Shown piece by piece: positions 7,362 through 17,200 of a DNA stretch of 64,000 nt. The position numbers were made by a program, and so were the translations under genes. Below the pieces are notes generated by a model, which saw nothing but the letters and a program-made list of their open reading frames with translations, was not told where the DNA came from and did no database searches. Origin of the DNA: Puteibacter caeruleilacunae (GTDB lineage: Bacteria > Bacteroidota > Bacteroidia > Bacteroidales > Prolixibacteraceae); NCBI GenBank assembly GCA_005217565.1, contig SJCO01000007.1:124001-188000 (forward strand), written 5' to 3'. Positions within the stretch are counted from its first letter, which is position 1. Each line of letters starts with the position of its first letter.

Positions 7362-9620
7362 ATGAACAAGACTATTACATTTTTACTACTTTTTTTGTCT
7401 GGAGTCACTTTAATGGCTCAATCTACTGGGGATAAGGGTGCAAAAGCACAGCGTGCCCAATGGATAACTCATCCTCAGTTTGAGGAAGGCGAAAATCAGT
7501 GGTTTCAGTTGATTGGAACTCATGAGTTGAAAAAGAAACCCAAGAAAGCTATTGCAAAGATCGCAGCAGATAGTAAGTATTGGTTGTGGATTAACGGAGA
7601 ATTAGCTGTTTTTGAAGGGCAATTGAAACGAGGACCAAACAGTAATGATACTTATTATGATGAGATTGATTTGTCTAAATGGCTGAAAAAAGGTAAAAAT
7701 ACCATAGCAGTTCAATTATGGTATTATGGGCGTAGTGGATTCTCACATAACAATAGTGGGAAAGCCGGATTCTTCTTTGATTGTCAAGTTGGTGAAGAAA
7801 AAATTATAACAGATGCTTCCTGGAAAATAAAAAGGGATAAAGCATATCAACGGGTTGAGAAGGATGAGCCTAATTATCGATTATCTGAACGGCAGGTAAA
7901 ATTTGTGGCTACAGAGGCAATCGAAGGATGGAATAAGACAGGTTTTGATTGCTCAGGATGGAGTTGTGCCGAAGCAGTAGGAGTTGAAGGATGTGCTCCC
8001 TGGAATTATTTACATAAACGTATTATTCCATTTTGGAAAGATCATGGTAAAACGGTAATCAAGGCCTCTAGAGTAGGAAATAGGGTAAGGATGAAACTTC
8101 CTTACAATATGCAGTTCCATTTTTACTTAAAGGTAAAAGCTCCAGCTGGAAAGAATATTGTAGTAACCACTGATAATTACTATACAATCAATGGAGGAAA
8201 GATTATTCGCGGAGAATATGTTACGAAAGAGGGAGTTCAGGAGTATGAACATTTGCCATGGATGAGTGGTCATGAGGTCTATTTTGATGTTGAAGATGGG
8301 GTTGAAGTCATGGAAGTTGGATATCGTGAGACCGGCTATGATTCCGAGTTTGATGGTGTGTTAAAGTATGATGATAAGGATTTAATGGTGCTGCTAGAAA
8401 AGGCAAAGCGAACCCTTTATGTTACGATGCGTGATAATTACATGGATTGTCCTGATCGTGAACGCGCTCAATGGTGGGGTGATTTGGTGTTAGAAATGGA
8501 GGAGAGTTTCTATGCAATGGATGCTGACGCACTACCTTTGGCTAGAAAAGCTATCTATGAGTTGGTTGATTGGCAAAATGATAAAGGAGTGTTGCATTCT
8601 CCAATTCCTGGGAATTATCCGAAAGAACTTCCTCAACAAATGTTAGCTAGTGTGGGGTGGTTTGGTTTTCGCCACTTTGTTCAATACACTGGAGATTTGG
8701 AGCTATATAAAAAAGTATATCCGCATGTGAAGAGATATTTGAGTCTATGGACTGTCGGTGAAGATGGAACCGTTCCTTTCAAAAAGGGTGGCTGGAATTG
8801 GTCTGATTGGGGAAAACAGATCGATAAAAATTTACTTGAGCAAGTATGGTATTATTTGGCACTGAAAGGATATGCTGAAATGGCTGAATATATGAATGAG
8901 CCTGCAGTTCATAAAGATGCATTAGATAAGATGATGCGCATCAAAAAGCGTTTAAATACCGTGTTCTGGACAAAAGAAGGGTATCGTTCTCCAGGATATA
9001 AAGATGAAATTGACGATCGTGGGAATGGATTAGCTGTTGTGGCAGGTATAGCTGATAAATCGAAATATCCAGTATTAAAAGACCTTCTATTTAATATACG
9101 TCATGCCAGTCCGTATATGGAAAAGTATGTTGATGAAGCTTTGTTTATGATGGGAGAATCAGAGTTGGCTCTACGACGAATTAAAGAACGTTACAAAATG
9201 ATGATTGATGATGAGACTACCACGCTATGGGAAATCTTTGCTAAAAAGAATTCGTTGAATCATGCATGGAGTGGAGGACCATTATCTCTTATGTATAAAT
9301 ATATTGCTGGAATTCAGCCTACAAAACCTGGATTTGAGGAATTTGCAGTTTTTCCAGATGTTGCAGGGAAAGATAATGTGGAATGTTCTTTTTCGAGTGT
9401 TAAAGGGAATATTAATATGACCTATGAAAAGGAAGAATCTTCAGTGAAATTTACAATAGAAGTACCTAAAGGAGCGGCTGCAATCATTCGCATTCCTTTA
9501 AGTTCGGAACATTTAAGATTGAAAGGAAAGGGCAAGGCTGATCTTCTTGCTGACCGAACAGATTTAAGCTATAAATATTATCGTTTATCCTCAGGAAATT
9601 GGTTGATCTCTCATAATTAG
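7362..9620 (+). CDS. GH78-family alpha-L-rhamnosidase-like enzyme
   Basis: A 752-residue secreted protein (signal peptide about residues 1-19, '...GVTLMAQ'). It has an N-terminal beta-sandwich of the rhamnosidase N type ('KYWLWINGELAVFEGQLKRGPN', about 73-93), then an (alpha/alpha)6 catalytic barrel and a C-terminal beta-sandwich. The GH78 motif is complete: D362-CPDRE-RAQWWG-D374 with E367 as candidate general acid, E624 in 'TTLWEIF' as candidate base, and 'HAWSGGP' from H634. It is the last gene of the 2762-9620 operon, 4 bases after the thioredoxin gene, and is followed by a strong terminator. It differs clearly from the first GH78-like enzyme, so the two probably act on different linkages of the same glycan. 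Confidence 0.85.
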   Translation: MNKTITFLLLFLSGVTLMAQSTGDKGAKAQRAQWITHPQFEEGENQWFQLIGTHELKKKPKKAIAKIAADSKYWLWINGELAVFEGQLKRGPNSNDTYYDEIDLSKWLKKGKNTIAVQLWYYGRSGFSHNNSGKAGFFFDCQVGEEKIITDASWKIKRDKAYQRVEKDEPNYRLSERQVKFVATEAIEGWNKTGFDCSGWSCAEAVGVEGCAPWNYLHKRIIPFWKDHGKTVIKASRVGNRVRMKLPYNMQFHFYLKVKAPAGKNIVVTTDNYYTINGGKIIRGEYVTKEGVQEYEHLPWMSGHEVYFDVEDGVEVMEVGYRETGYDSEFDGVLKYDDKDLMVLLEKAKRTLYVTMRDNYMDCPDRERAQWWGDLVLEMEESFYAMDADALPLARKAIYELVDWQNDKGVLHSPIPGNYPKELPQQMLASVGWFGFRHFVQYTGDLELYKKVYPHVKRYLSLWTVGEDGTVPFKKGGWNWSDWGKQIDKNLLEQVWYYLALKGYAEMAEYMNEPAVHKDALDKMMRIKKRLNTVFWTKEGYRSPGYKDEIDDRGNGLAVVAGIADKSKYPVLKDLLFNIRHASPYMEKYVDEALFMMGESELALRRIKERYKMMIDDETTTLWEIFAKKNSLNHAWSGGPLSLMYKYIAGIQPTKPGFEEFAVFPDVAGKDNVECSFSSVKGNINMTYEKEESSVKFTIEVPKGAAAIIRIPLSSEHLRLKGKGKADLLADRTDLSYKYYRLSSGNWLISHN

Positions 9621-9672
9621 TATCTCTTGACAAAAGAGAGTTATGCGGGATCGTATTTAGTCGATAATTTTG

Positions 9673-9700
9673 GGGCTTCTTAATATGTGAAGCCCTTTTT
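9673..9700 (+). terminator. Rho-independent terminator of the GH78/GH28 operon
   Basis: GGGCTTC (9673-9679) pairs with GAAGCCC (9689-9695) around a 9-base loop, followed by TTTTT. It ends the operon that starts at 2762. Confidence 0.9.
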
Positions 9701-9709
9701 ATTAACTTT

Positions 9710-9746
9710 TTGTCAAAATGTACATGTTATGTGTCATTTTAGACAT
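9710..9746 (+). promoter_or_regulatory. Two 21-bp-spaced operator-like repeats before the sulfatase
   Basis: TTGTCAAAATGTACAT (9710-9725) matches 15 of 16 bases of the element at 2615-2630. A second related copy, TGTCATTTTAGACAT (9732-9746), starts exactly 21 bases after the first TGTCA and shares the pattern TGTCANNNTNNACAT. Two sites two helical turns apart on the same face suit an AraC/HTCS-type dimer. The araC gene at 11281-12156 is the nearest candidate regulator. Confidence 0.5.
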
Positions 9747-9802
9747 TTCGAGAGGTTGTGATAGTCTGTACATTTACTGGTAAACCAAATTTAATTACCA
9801 AA

Positions 9803-11242
9803 ATGAACAAACTAATCATTACCTCTCTTTTGTTAGGTGTTACTACGAGCTCCGTTTGTAAGGCCAATGCTATTGTGTCTGTGAGCGGAAAAGAGTCTAA
9901 AACTAAGGCTGTTAAAGAACGTAAATTAAAGAATGTTGAAAGGCTAAATATTATTGTTATTCTTTCAGATGATGCAGGATATGCTGATTTTGGATTTACA
10001 GGATCCAAGCAATTTAAAACGCCAAATATTGATCGATTGGCACGCAATGGAATAACCTTTACATCTGCATATGTAACGGCATCAGTGTGTGGTCCATCAA
10101 GAGCAGGACTTCTAACAGGTAGATATCAACAACGCTTTGGCTTTATTCATAATAATGTTCCTGGTTGTGTGAATAGGAATGCTGGTTTATGGGGAGAGTC
10201 TATGGGACTACCCAAAGATCAACAAACCATTGCAAATTTTCTTGGGAAGCAGGGATATCAAAGTATGATCATTGGAAAATGGCATCAGGGACATGGAGAA
10301 GGATATCATCCTCTCGACAGAGGCTTTGATCATTTTTACGGTTTTCTGGGAGGTGCTCGTAGTTACTTTACCCCAAAAAGAACAACTCCCGAGAATCAAT
10401 TATGGAATGATAGAATACAGATAAAAGAACCAGGAGGTTATTTGACTGACCACCTTGGAGATAAAGCATGTAATTTTATTAGTGATAACACCCAAAATCC
10501 ATTCTTTCTATTTTTATCATTCAACGCAGTACATTCACCATTTGAGGCAAAAGAGACGGATCTTAAAGGCCAATTAAATCTGAAAGGTGGACGAAAGACC
10601 TTAGCATCGATGACAGCCAGTATGGATAATGCTATTGGGAAGGTAATGCAGACTTTAAAAGAACATAATCTGGAAGAAAATACGCTCATTATCTTTACCA
10701 ACGATAACGGAGGTACATCATATTATCATAGCGACAATACTCCTTTTAGTGGGACAAAAGCAACTAATTTGGAAGGAGGAAATCGAGTACCATTTATTAT
10801 TTCGTGGAAAGGGCATTTAAGGCCAGGAACTTTTTATGACTATCCCATTTCTACATTAGATATATTGCCAACATCATTGACTTTAGCTGGAACTAATCAG
10901 TTGCCCACTAATCTTGATGGAGTAGATTTAATGCCATATTTGGTGGGAGAAAAGGAAGGTCGTCCTCACGAGACTTTATATTGGATGGTTGATGGTCCGT
11001 TTGCTGCGATTAGAGATTTGGATTGGAAACTAATTTTGATGCCTGACCGTTTGCCTGAGTTATATAATCTTGCAGATGATCCTTCTGAGACTAATAACCT
11101 CATTGATTTGCACCGAGATACAGCCAATCGCCTCCTTAAACAACTATATCAGTGGCAGAATCAAATGGAGCCTGCTCGTTGGCAGTTGTACAAGAAATAT
11201 GAAAAATCTGCCATTGAGCGTTTTGATAATTTCAGAAAATAG
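9803..11242 (+). CDS. Secreted arylsulfatase-type S1 sulfatase (CGPSR)
   Basis: A 479-residue sulfatase. The ATG at 9803 gives a signal peptide (residues 1-23, '...SSVCKANA'); the ATG at 9758 would bury it. The formylglycine motif is C96-GPSRAGLLTG. Metal and sulfate-site residues are visible as D56-D57 in 'ILSDDAGY', K159-W-H161, H244 in 'AVHSPF' and D301-N302 in 'FTNDNGG'. These enzymes remove sulfate esters from sugars after cysteine is oxidised to formylglycine; no maturase gene is seen in this window. It has its own promoter region with two repeats shared with the GH78 operon, and is a single-gene unit between two terminators. The '...GKWHQGHGEGYHPLDRGFDHFYGF' stretch is typical of the N-acetylgalactosamine-6-/arylsulfatase-like branch, but the position specificity is unknown. 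Confidence 0.93.
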   Translation: MNKLIITSLLLGVTTSSVCKANAIVSVSGKESKTKAVKERKLKNVERLNIIVILSDDAGYADFGFTGSKQFKTPNIDRLARNGITFTSAYVTASVCGPSRAGLLTGRYQQRFGFIHNNVPGCVNRNAGLWGESMGLPKDQQTIANFLGKQGYQSMIIGKWHQGHGEGYHPLDRGFDHFYGFLGGARSYFTPKRTTPENQLWNDRIQIKEPGGYLTDHLGDKACNFISDNTQNPFFLFLSFNAVHSPFEAKETDLKGQLNLKGGRKTLASMTASMDNAIGKVMQTLKEHNLEENTLIIFTNDNGGTSYYHSDNTPFSGTKATNLEGGNRVPFIISWKGHLRPGTFYDYPISTLDILPTSLTLAGTNQLPTNLDGVDLMPYLVGEKEGRPHETLYWMVDGPFAAIRDLDWKLILMPDRLPELYNLADDPSETNNLIDLHRDTANRLLKQLYQWQNQMEPARWQLYKKYEKSAIERFDNFRK

Positions 11243-11252
11243 ATGTTTGGGG

Positions 11253-11279
11253 TTAGTCTGAGGTTAATCCTCAGACTAA
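11253..11279. terminator. Bidirectional terminator between sulfatase and araC
   Basis: TTAGTCTGAGG (11253-11263) pairs perfectly with CCTCAGACTAA (11269-11279) over a 5-base loop. A T-rich run follows on the plus side and an A-rich run precedes, so it can end both convergent transcripts. Confidence 0.85.
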
Positions 11280-11280
11280 T

Positions 11281-12156
11281 TTATTTATTTCCCTTCTCAC
11301 TCATTTCTCTGAATTCAGAAGGACTCATATCAACATGCTTCTTAAATATCCTTGAGAAATAATAAGGAGACTCGAAGCCTATCTGATGAGATATTTCTTT
11401 GACTGATTTATCAGAGTTAGATAATAAATTTTTAGCCATTTGTATTTTTAACTGCAATAGATACTGCCCAGGCGACATACCTGTATACTTTTTGAATTCC
11501 CCACGGAATAGCGAATATCCAATATTCAAATCATTGGCCAGATCTTCCAGGTTAAATTGCTCATTCATATGTGCTCGCATGTATAATCGAGCTTGATTGA
11601 TTAATTTCTCCATTGGATCATTGGCATAACTCTGATTTAAGATGATTTGTCGAATCTTTCCTAATATCTGTAATACATTTCCACTGGCAGCCTGTTGATA
11701 TCCTCTTGTTTCATCATTAACCAATTGGAATATTCTTCGGTAGTTTTGATAAATTTCTTCGTTAAATCCAATATATTGAACAGGTGACTCGGAAAAGAAT
11801 TCCATAACCTGGTTGGCTATTGAACCATTAAATCCTATGTAGTGTTCTGTCCATCCAGTCTCCTCCGTTGGCCTATAGCGATGCCATTGGAAAGGATATA
11901 AAAAGATAACATTCCCTTCTTTAACTTCTACTTTTTGATCTCTTGTCTCGAAAATACCTGTTCCGCTTACAATATATAGTAACTGATATTCATCAAGAAT
12001 ACGCCCTTTATTCCAGTCGAAATTATATTCGTCGGGATGTCCCTTAGGTGGATAGTATTCATTTGCAGCTATTTCAGCATGGCCTGCTACATTAAGATAT
12101 AGCCCCCACTTTTCATCATCCTCACTATGCGTTAGATATTTGAAATTTTGTTTCAT
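11281..12156 (-). CDS. AraC-family transcriptional regulator with cupin sensor domain
   Basis: A 291-residue regulator. Residues about 30-165 form an AraC-type cupin ligand-binding domain ('YIVSGTGIFETRDQKVEVKEGNVIFLYPFQWHRYRP'). Residues about 190-288 carry the double helix-turn-helix: 'NLEDLANDLNIGYSLFRGEFKKYTG' and 'SVKEISHQIGFESPYYFSRIFKKHVDMSPSEFRE'. Members bind a sugar or related inducer and activate nearby operons through two recognition helices that contact successive major grooves. It is divergent from the ECF sigma gene. The 11-bp-period TGAAYA repeat lies 29 bases upstream of its start, and the same element occurs before two other operons of this locus, so it is the best candidate for the local regulon activator. 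Direct binding is not shown. Confidence 0.9.
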   Translation of the reverse strand: MKQNFKYLTHSEDDEKWGLYLNVAGHAEIAANEYYPPKGHPDEYNFDWNKGRILDEYQLLYIVSGTGIFETRDQKVEVKEGNVIFLYPFQWHRYRPTEETGWTEHYIGFNGSIANQVMEFFSESPVQYIGFNEEIYQNYRRIFQLVNDETRGYQQAASGNVLQILGKIRQIILNQSYANDPMEKLINQARLYMRAHMNEQFNLEDLANDLNIGYSLFRGEFKKYTGMSPGQYLLQLKIQMAKNLLSNSDKSVKEISHQIGFESPYYFSRIFKKHVDMSPSEFREMSEKGNK

Positions 12157-12184
12157 AATTGGTTAGGTTTCTGCCTTAAAAATA

Positions 12185-12201
12185 TGAATAACTATTGAAT
12201 T
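12185..12201 (+). promoter_or_regulatory. TGAATA-N5-TGAATT element between araC and the ECF sigma gene
   Basis: TGAATAACTATTGAATT carries two TGAAT hexamers 11 bp apart. Thirteen bases (ATAACTATTGAAT) are identical to 33525-33537, and the pattern matches 19494-19510. It lies 29 bases upstream of the araC start, suggesting autoregulation by AraC or control of both divergent units. Confidence 0.5.
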
Positions 12202-12342
12202 GTAACAACTAAAAGTTAAAGAATATGTGCCTTTGGCTAGTGAAATCGTTGAGTAGCGAGAGATTAAGATCAGACATAAGAATAAGTGTGTGTTCTGCAA
12301 CACTTCGGTTGGGAAATTGAAGGACTTGGAAGACTAGGAGAG

Positions 12343-12373
12343 TTTCATTGTATGAATTATTGTTCTATATTTG
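12343..12373 (+). promoter_or_regulatory. Bacteroidota-type -33/-7 promoter for the sigma/anti-sigma genes
   Basis: TATATTTG (12366-12373) is a full match to the Bacteroidota -7 box TAnnTTTG. TTTC (12343-12346) stands 19 bases upstream at the place of the -33 TTTG box. The predicted start site would be only a few bases before the ATG at 12386, giving a very short leader, so the real promoter could also lie further upstream. Confidence 0.4.
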
Positions 12374-12385
12374 CTCACAGAGATC

Positions 12386-12967
12386 ATGATTAATAACCAC
12401 GAAATAATAGAATTATTAAGGAATGGGGATGAAGCTGCTTTTAAAGTCGTATTTCAGACCTATCATTCCAGATTATTCTTTTTTGCAAAAGAATATGTTC
12501 AGGATGAGGCAATTGTAGAGCATATCATTCAGGATAGTTTTATGACATTGTGGAATAAAAGAGAAACGCTTGATGAGTCATCGAACTTGAACGCTTATTT
12601 ATATACGGTGACTAAGAATTTTTGTCTAAAGCAACTTCGAAAGATAAAATACGACGATAAATTTAGAAGCAAGGAAATAGATAGACAAGATCTTGTGTTT
12701 AATATTGAAGCCTTGGAGGAGCTGCAAACATCATCGTTGACTTTTAAGGAAATTGAATCAATTCTGCATGAAACAATCGAATCGTTACCTCCAAGATGTA
12801 GGGAAGTGTTCGAATTAAGTCGTTTTGAAGATTTAAAGAACAAAGAAATTGCAGAACGTCTTGGGATTACAGAAAAAGCCGTAGAGGCCAATATTTCAAG
12901 AGCTTTGAAGGTGCTGAAAGTGGCCCTCAGAGACTATCTTCCTATTATTGCGTACCTACTAGGATAA
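12386..12967 (+). CDS. ECF-type RNA polymerase sigma factor (FecI-like)
   Basis: A 193-residue sigma-70 factor of the extracytoplasmic-function class, Bacteroidota expansion type. Region 2 covers 'YHSRLFFFAKEYVQDEAIVEHIIQDSFMTLWNKRETLDESSNLNAYLYTVTKNF' (about 25-80). Region 4 is 'LPPRCREVFELSRFEDLKNKEIAERLGITEKAVEANISRALKVLK' (about 135-180). I prefer the ATG at 12386; the longer reading from a TTG at 12371 adds five residues without support. It is followed 81 bases later by a FecR anti-sigma gene and then by a SusC with an STN domain. This is the standard trans-envelope relay in which glycan binding to SusC frees the sigma factor to transcribe susCD. Its target promoter is probably the 14063-14211 gap. 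Confidence 0.93.
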   Translation: MINNHEIIELLRNGDEAAFKVVFQTYHSRLFFFAKEYVQDEAIVEHIIQDSFMTLWNKRETLDESSNLNAYLYTVTKNFCLKQLRKIKYDDKFRSKEIDRQDLVFNIEALEELQTSSLTFKEIESILHETIESLPPRCREVFELSRFEDLKNKEIAERLGITEKAVEANISRALKVLKVALRDYLPIIAYLLG

Positions 12968-13048
12968 AAAAAATCAAAAAAAATTACATTTTGATGTAGG
13001 GGTGTTTGTGAGTTGTGGTTTATACCTATACATAAACGATCAAATACC

Positions 13049-14062
13049 ATGGAACAAAAGAAACTTATACACTACATAAAAGGGAGGCTGTCCGACGATG
13101 AACGGCAGCAGGTGCATAAGTGGCTGAAGGAATCTGAAGAAAACAAGAAAGAGTTGATTCGTCTTAAGAACGTTTGGAGTCTTTCATCTTACCAGAAAAA
13201 GATAGAATCAGATAAAACATTAAAGGCCTGGGAGCATCTGAATAAGGAGATGGGAAGTAAAGCAAAAGTGAGGAGATTGACTCCCGGGCATGTTTTACAA
13301 TATGCCGCTTCGGTAATTGCAATCTTTGCACTCGGTGCATTATTCCAATATTACATTATTGGGAAACAATTTGAAACCGTGGGGCTTGCTGATTTATACA
13401 CAACTGTAGAAGCTCCTTTCGGTCAGACTGCAAAAGCAACGCTTCCAGATGGAACGGAAGTCTATCTGAATTCAGGAACCACCATTAAATATGCTAACCA
13501 ATTTATTGGAGATGAAAGGAGAGTGGAAATTTCAGGAGAGGCATATTTTGATGTAGCATCAGATAAAGAACGTTTTTTTATTGTGGATGCGAATGATTTA
13601 CAAATGAAGGTGTATGGAACTGAATTTAATGTACATGCTTATCCTGATGAAAAGATTATGCACACTACGTTAATTGAAGGAAGTCTAGGATTAGAATCGA
13701 CGAGTGGCAATGAGTTGGTGCGTTTAAAGCCTGGACAGGATGCCGCATTTGATAAAGAAAGTAGGAGGCTAAATGTAAAAAATGTAAACCTGGATTTATA
13801 TACATCATGGAAGGATGGTGTTATAACGTTTAGAAATGAATCATTAAAAACGATTGTAACAATCATGGAGCGTTGGTATGATGTAGAAGTAATCTTTAAT
13901 GATAAAAATCTAGGTGACGAGGTGTATTCAGGTACAATTCTGAAGAACCGTTCAGCAACTGATATGTTTGATATTATGGGAGTAGTTGTTGGATTCAAAT
14001 ATGAGCTACAGACAAAATTTAACGAGCAGGATAGAATTTACTTAACCAGAATAAAGAGATAG
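13049..14062 (+). CDS. FecR-family anti-sigma factor
   Basis: A 337-residue single-pass inner-membrane protein. The cytoplasmic N-terminus (about 1-85, 'LIHYIKGRLSDDERQQVHKWLKES') would hold the sigma factor. One membrane helix lies near 85-108 ('YAASVIAIFALGALFQYYII'). The periplasmic FecR domain includes 'VEAPFGQTAKATLPDGTEVYLNSGTTIKY' (about 120-150) and 'RRVEISGEAYFDVA', followed by the small DUF4974 domain near 250-325 that contacts the STN domain of SusC. The ATG at 13049 is used; the longer frame begins at a TTG with no domain support. It lies between the sigma gene and susC, as expected for a cognate pair. No odd features. Confidence 0.93.
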   Translation: MEQKKLIHYIKGRLSDDERQQVHKWLKESEENKKELIRLKNVWSLSSYQKKIESDKTLKAWEHLNKEMGSKAKVRRLTPGHVLQYAASVIAIFALGALFQYYIIGKQFETVGLADLYTTVEAPFGQTAKATLPDGTEVYLNSGTTIKYANQFIGDERRVEISGEAYFDVASDKERFFIVDANDLQMKVYGTEFNVHAYPDEKIMHTTLIEGSLGLESTSGNELVRLKPGQDAAFDKESRRLNVKNVNLDLYTSWKDGVITFRNESLKTIVTIMERWYDVEVIFNDKNLGDEVYSGTILKNRSATDMFDIMGVVVGFKYELQTKFNEQDRIYLTRIKR

Positions 14063-14127
14063 ATTATGACAGGATAGAAAACTAAAGAACAGTAGGTCTG
14101 GTCAACTTGCTGTATAATAAAACAAAA

Positions 14128-14185
14128 GAGCAGAGGTGGCACTCTGCTCCAAATAAGATTAAGTTAAAAGGCCTTGGTCGAGGCC
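14128..14185 (+). promoter_or_regulatory. Two RNA hairpins in the susC leader
   Basis: GAGCAGAG (14128-14135) pairs exactly with CTCTGCTC (14142-14149) around GTGGCA. A second hairpin, GGCCT (14170-14174) with AGGCC (14181-14185), follows 20 bases later and ends 26 bases before the susC ATG. Neither has a T-run, so they are better read as leader structures or mRNA-processing signals that set susC level relative to fecR than as terminators. Confidence 0.4.
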
Positions 14186-14211
14186 AATTATTCACTCAAC
14201 ATTTCAAATTT

Positions 14212-17200
14212 ATGAAAAAAATCGGTGATTGTACATCTGTACGCAGATGTATTGTAAAATTGTGTCGAATTATGAAGATAACGCTAGCATTAATTGTAGC
14301 GTTGAGTTTGCAAACATTTGCATCCTCGTATGCGCAGAATAAAAAGTTTAGCTTTGAGCTAAAAGATGTTACAACAGTTGACATCATTGAGTTCCTGGAA
14401 AAGGAATCGGATTACTATTTCTTCTTCAAGAATGAGAATCAAAGTCTGAACAAGAAGATGAATGTTCTATTCAAAGATTCTTCTGTACAGGAAGTATTAG
14501 ATGAAGTATTGAAGAATTCAGACTTGACGTACAAAGTAGTAGATAAATTTATTGCAATAACTGCTAAACAAAACGCATCAAATCAACAAGTAAGTGTTAA
14601 GACCATATCTGGTGTGGTGGTAGATGAAAATGGGGAAACTCTACCGGGTGTGTCTGTGATTGTAAAAGGAACTACAGTAGGGGTTATTACTGACTTAGAT
14701 GGAAAGTATTCATTGGACTTACCTGAAGGTGCTGAAATTGTAATCTTCTCATTTGTAGGGATGAAATCACAAGAAGTAGTACTTGGTAATGAGTCGGTAA
14801 TTAATATCAATATGGAGGTTGATGCTGTTGGCTTAGAAGAAGTAGTGGCAATAGGTTATGGTGTAGAAAAGAAGGTTAACCTTACGGGGTCTGTATCTGT
14901 TGTGAAATCAGAAGCGCTGGTGAAGCAATCAGTATTTCAGACTTCTCAGGCTTTACAGGGGATTTCTCCAGGACTTACGGCTATTCAAAGTAGTGGACAG
15001 CCAGGTAGTGATGCCGCTTCGTTAACAATTCGCGGACAAGGGTCATTTAGTGCTTCTTCATCTCCTTTGGTATTGATTGATGGTGTTGAAGGTGATATCA
15101 ATGGAGTTGATGCAAATGATATCGAAAGTATTTCAGTATTAAAGGATGCGGGAGCTTCTGCAATCTATGGTTCTCGTGCATCTAATGGGGTTATATTGGT
15201 AACAACAAAACGCGCGGAGATAGGTAAAGCAAAAGTAGAGTATAGTGCCTATGCAGGATTTCAGGATCCAACGAATCAACCTGAATTTGCATCTGCAGTT
15301 GAATATCTGGAAGCAACAGGAGATGATGCTTTATTGCAAGAATATTTAAATAATCCTGGAGATACAGATCATTATCCAGATACTGACTGGGTTGACCTAT
15401 TATTTTCTGAAGACGGATTCATGCAATATCACAATATCAGCGTGAGTGGTGGAACACAGGCTGTGCGTACCAAAGCATCTATCTCTTATCAGGATCAGGA
15501 GGGTAATATCCCAACATTTGATTTTAAACGTTACCAAGGTCGTTTCAATACCGACTTTTCAATTGGTAATAAGTTAGATATCAGTTTTGATTTAAACTTT
15601 AGAAAATCAATTCAGAACTCATCACCAGGGGGAACTCGAATGAGTAATGCATATCGTCAACCAGCTATTTTCCCAGCTATTTATAGTGATGGTCGCTATG
15701 CACTTCCGTCTACTGGAGGTAATCCTGTTGCAGAAGTAAATATGTCGGGATTAAATACAACTGAAGGTAATTATTTTAGAGGCGTGTTAAAGGCTGTTTA
15801 TAAGCCTATTGAAGGAGTAACACTAACAGCGATGTATTCTCCTGAACAGTCGGATTCATACAATAAGAATTTCCGAAAGCAATACGAAGTGTATGAAAGC
15901 TACGATTCTGAGACACCTGTAATGGATAGTTTTGGAACCAACAAACAGACTCAATTGTCAGAAAGTAATACACGTAGTTTTACCGATAACTTTACAGCAA
16001 CAGCAAACTATTCAGGTTCATTTGGACAACATGATGTTGGTTTTTTAGCTGGTTACGAATTTATTAAGTATAAATGGAACCAATTTGGAGCTTCAAGATA
16101 TGATTATATCATTCAAGATTTTGATATTTTGAACAATGGTAATGCTGAGAATGATAGCAACTATGGAAGTAAAACCCATAATGGATTGGTATCGTACTTC
16201 GGACGTGCAAACTATACCTATGGAGGTAAATACTTGTTTTCAGTAAATATTCGTCGCGATGGATCTTCACGTTTCGCTGAAGACTCTCGTTGGGGCTGGT
16301 TCCCTTCATTCTCTGCAGGTTGGAATATTCATGCTGAGTCGTTCTTCCCAGAAGATATCTTTTTAAATAGATTTAAATTGAGAGCTTCATGGGGACAGCT
16401 AGGAAATCAATCGATAGGTTCAGACTTCCCATATGCGTCGCTTATTGCTATTGGATCAAGTCATTATGCAAACGGTACAATTCAGCAGGGAGCAGCTCAG
16501 CAGGTATTGTCAAATGCTGAGATTTCGTGGGAGACAGGTGAGACTACCAATATCGGTGTTGATTTTGGAATGTTTGACAATCGTTTAAGTGGTACTGTCG
16601 AATATTATATTCGTAAGACAAATGATCTTTTAGGTGCTCAAAAAATCCCTGGAACTTCAGGATTAGATAGTCCTACTGCTAACGTTTACAGTATGAAAAA
16701 CACTGGTTTGGATGTAAATGTAGAGTGGAGAGATAAGATTGGTCAGATTAAATATAGTGTGCTTGGTAACATCGCAACATTAACGAATGAAGTGACTGAT
16801 TTGAATGGAGTTGAGTTTATTAAAGGAAGTAGCTCGATTAATCAGGTAGGAGAGGCAGCGAATTCGATCTATGGCTATGAGTCAATTGGTTTATTTGCAA
16901 ATCAAGAGGAGATTGATAATGCTCCAGCTCAGTTTGGAACATTAACGCCTGGGGATATTCGTTTTAAAGATCAGTTGACTGTTGATACAAATGGAGATGG
17001 AATTCCAGATGAGGCGGATGGTGTAATTAATGAGGATGACCGAGTGATTCTAGGAAACTCTTTCCCTTCATTAACATTTGGATTGAATCTTAGCGCAGAA
17101 TTTAAAGGATTTGACTTGGCTGTTGCACTTCAAGGTGTTGGTGACAGAAAAGTATGGTTACAGCGTAACTTGGTACAACCTTTATTTAATGCAGGTAATA

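Noticed and set aside
14107-14211. N-terminal extension of susC from a TTG codon
   Set aside because: It would put 35 charged residues ahead of a normal signal peptide and overlap the leader hairpins; ATG 14212 is the better start.
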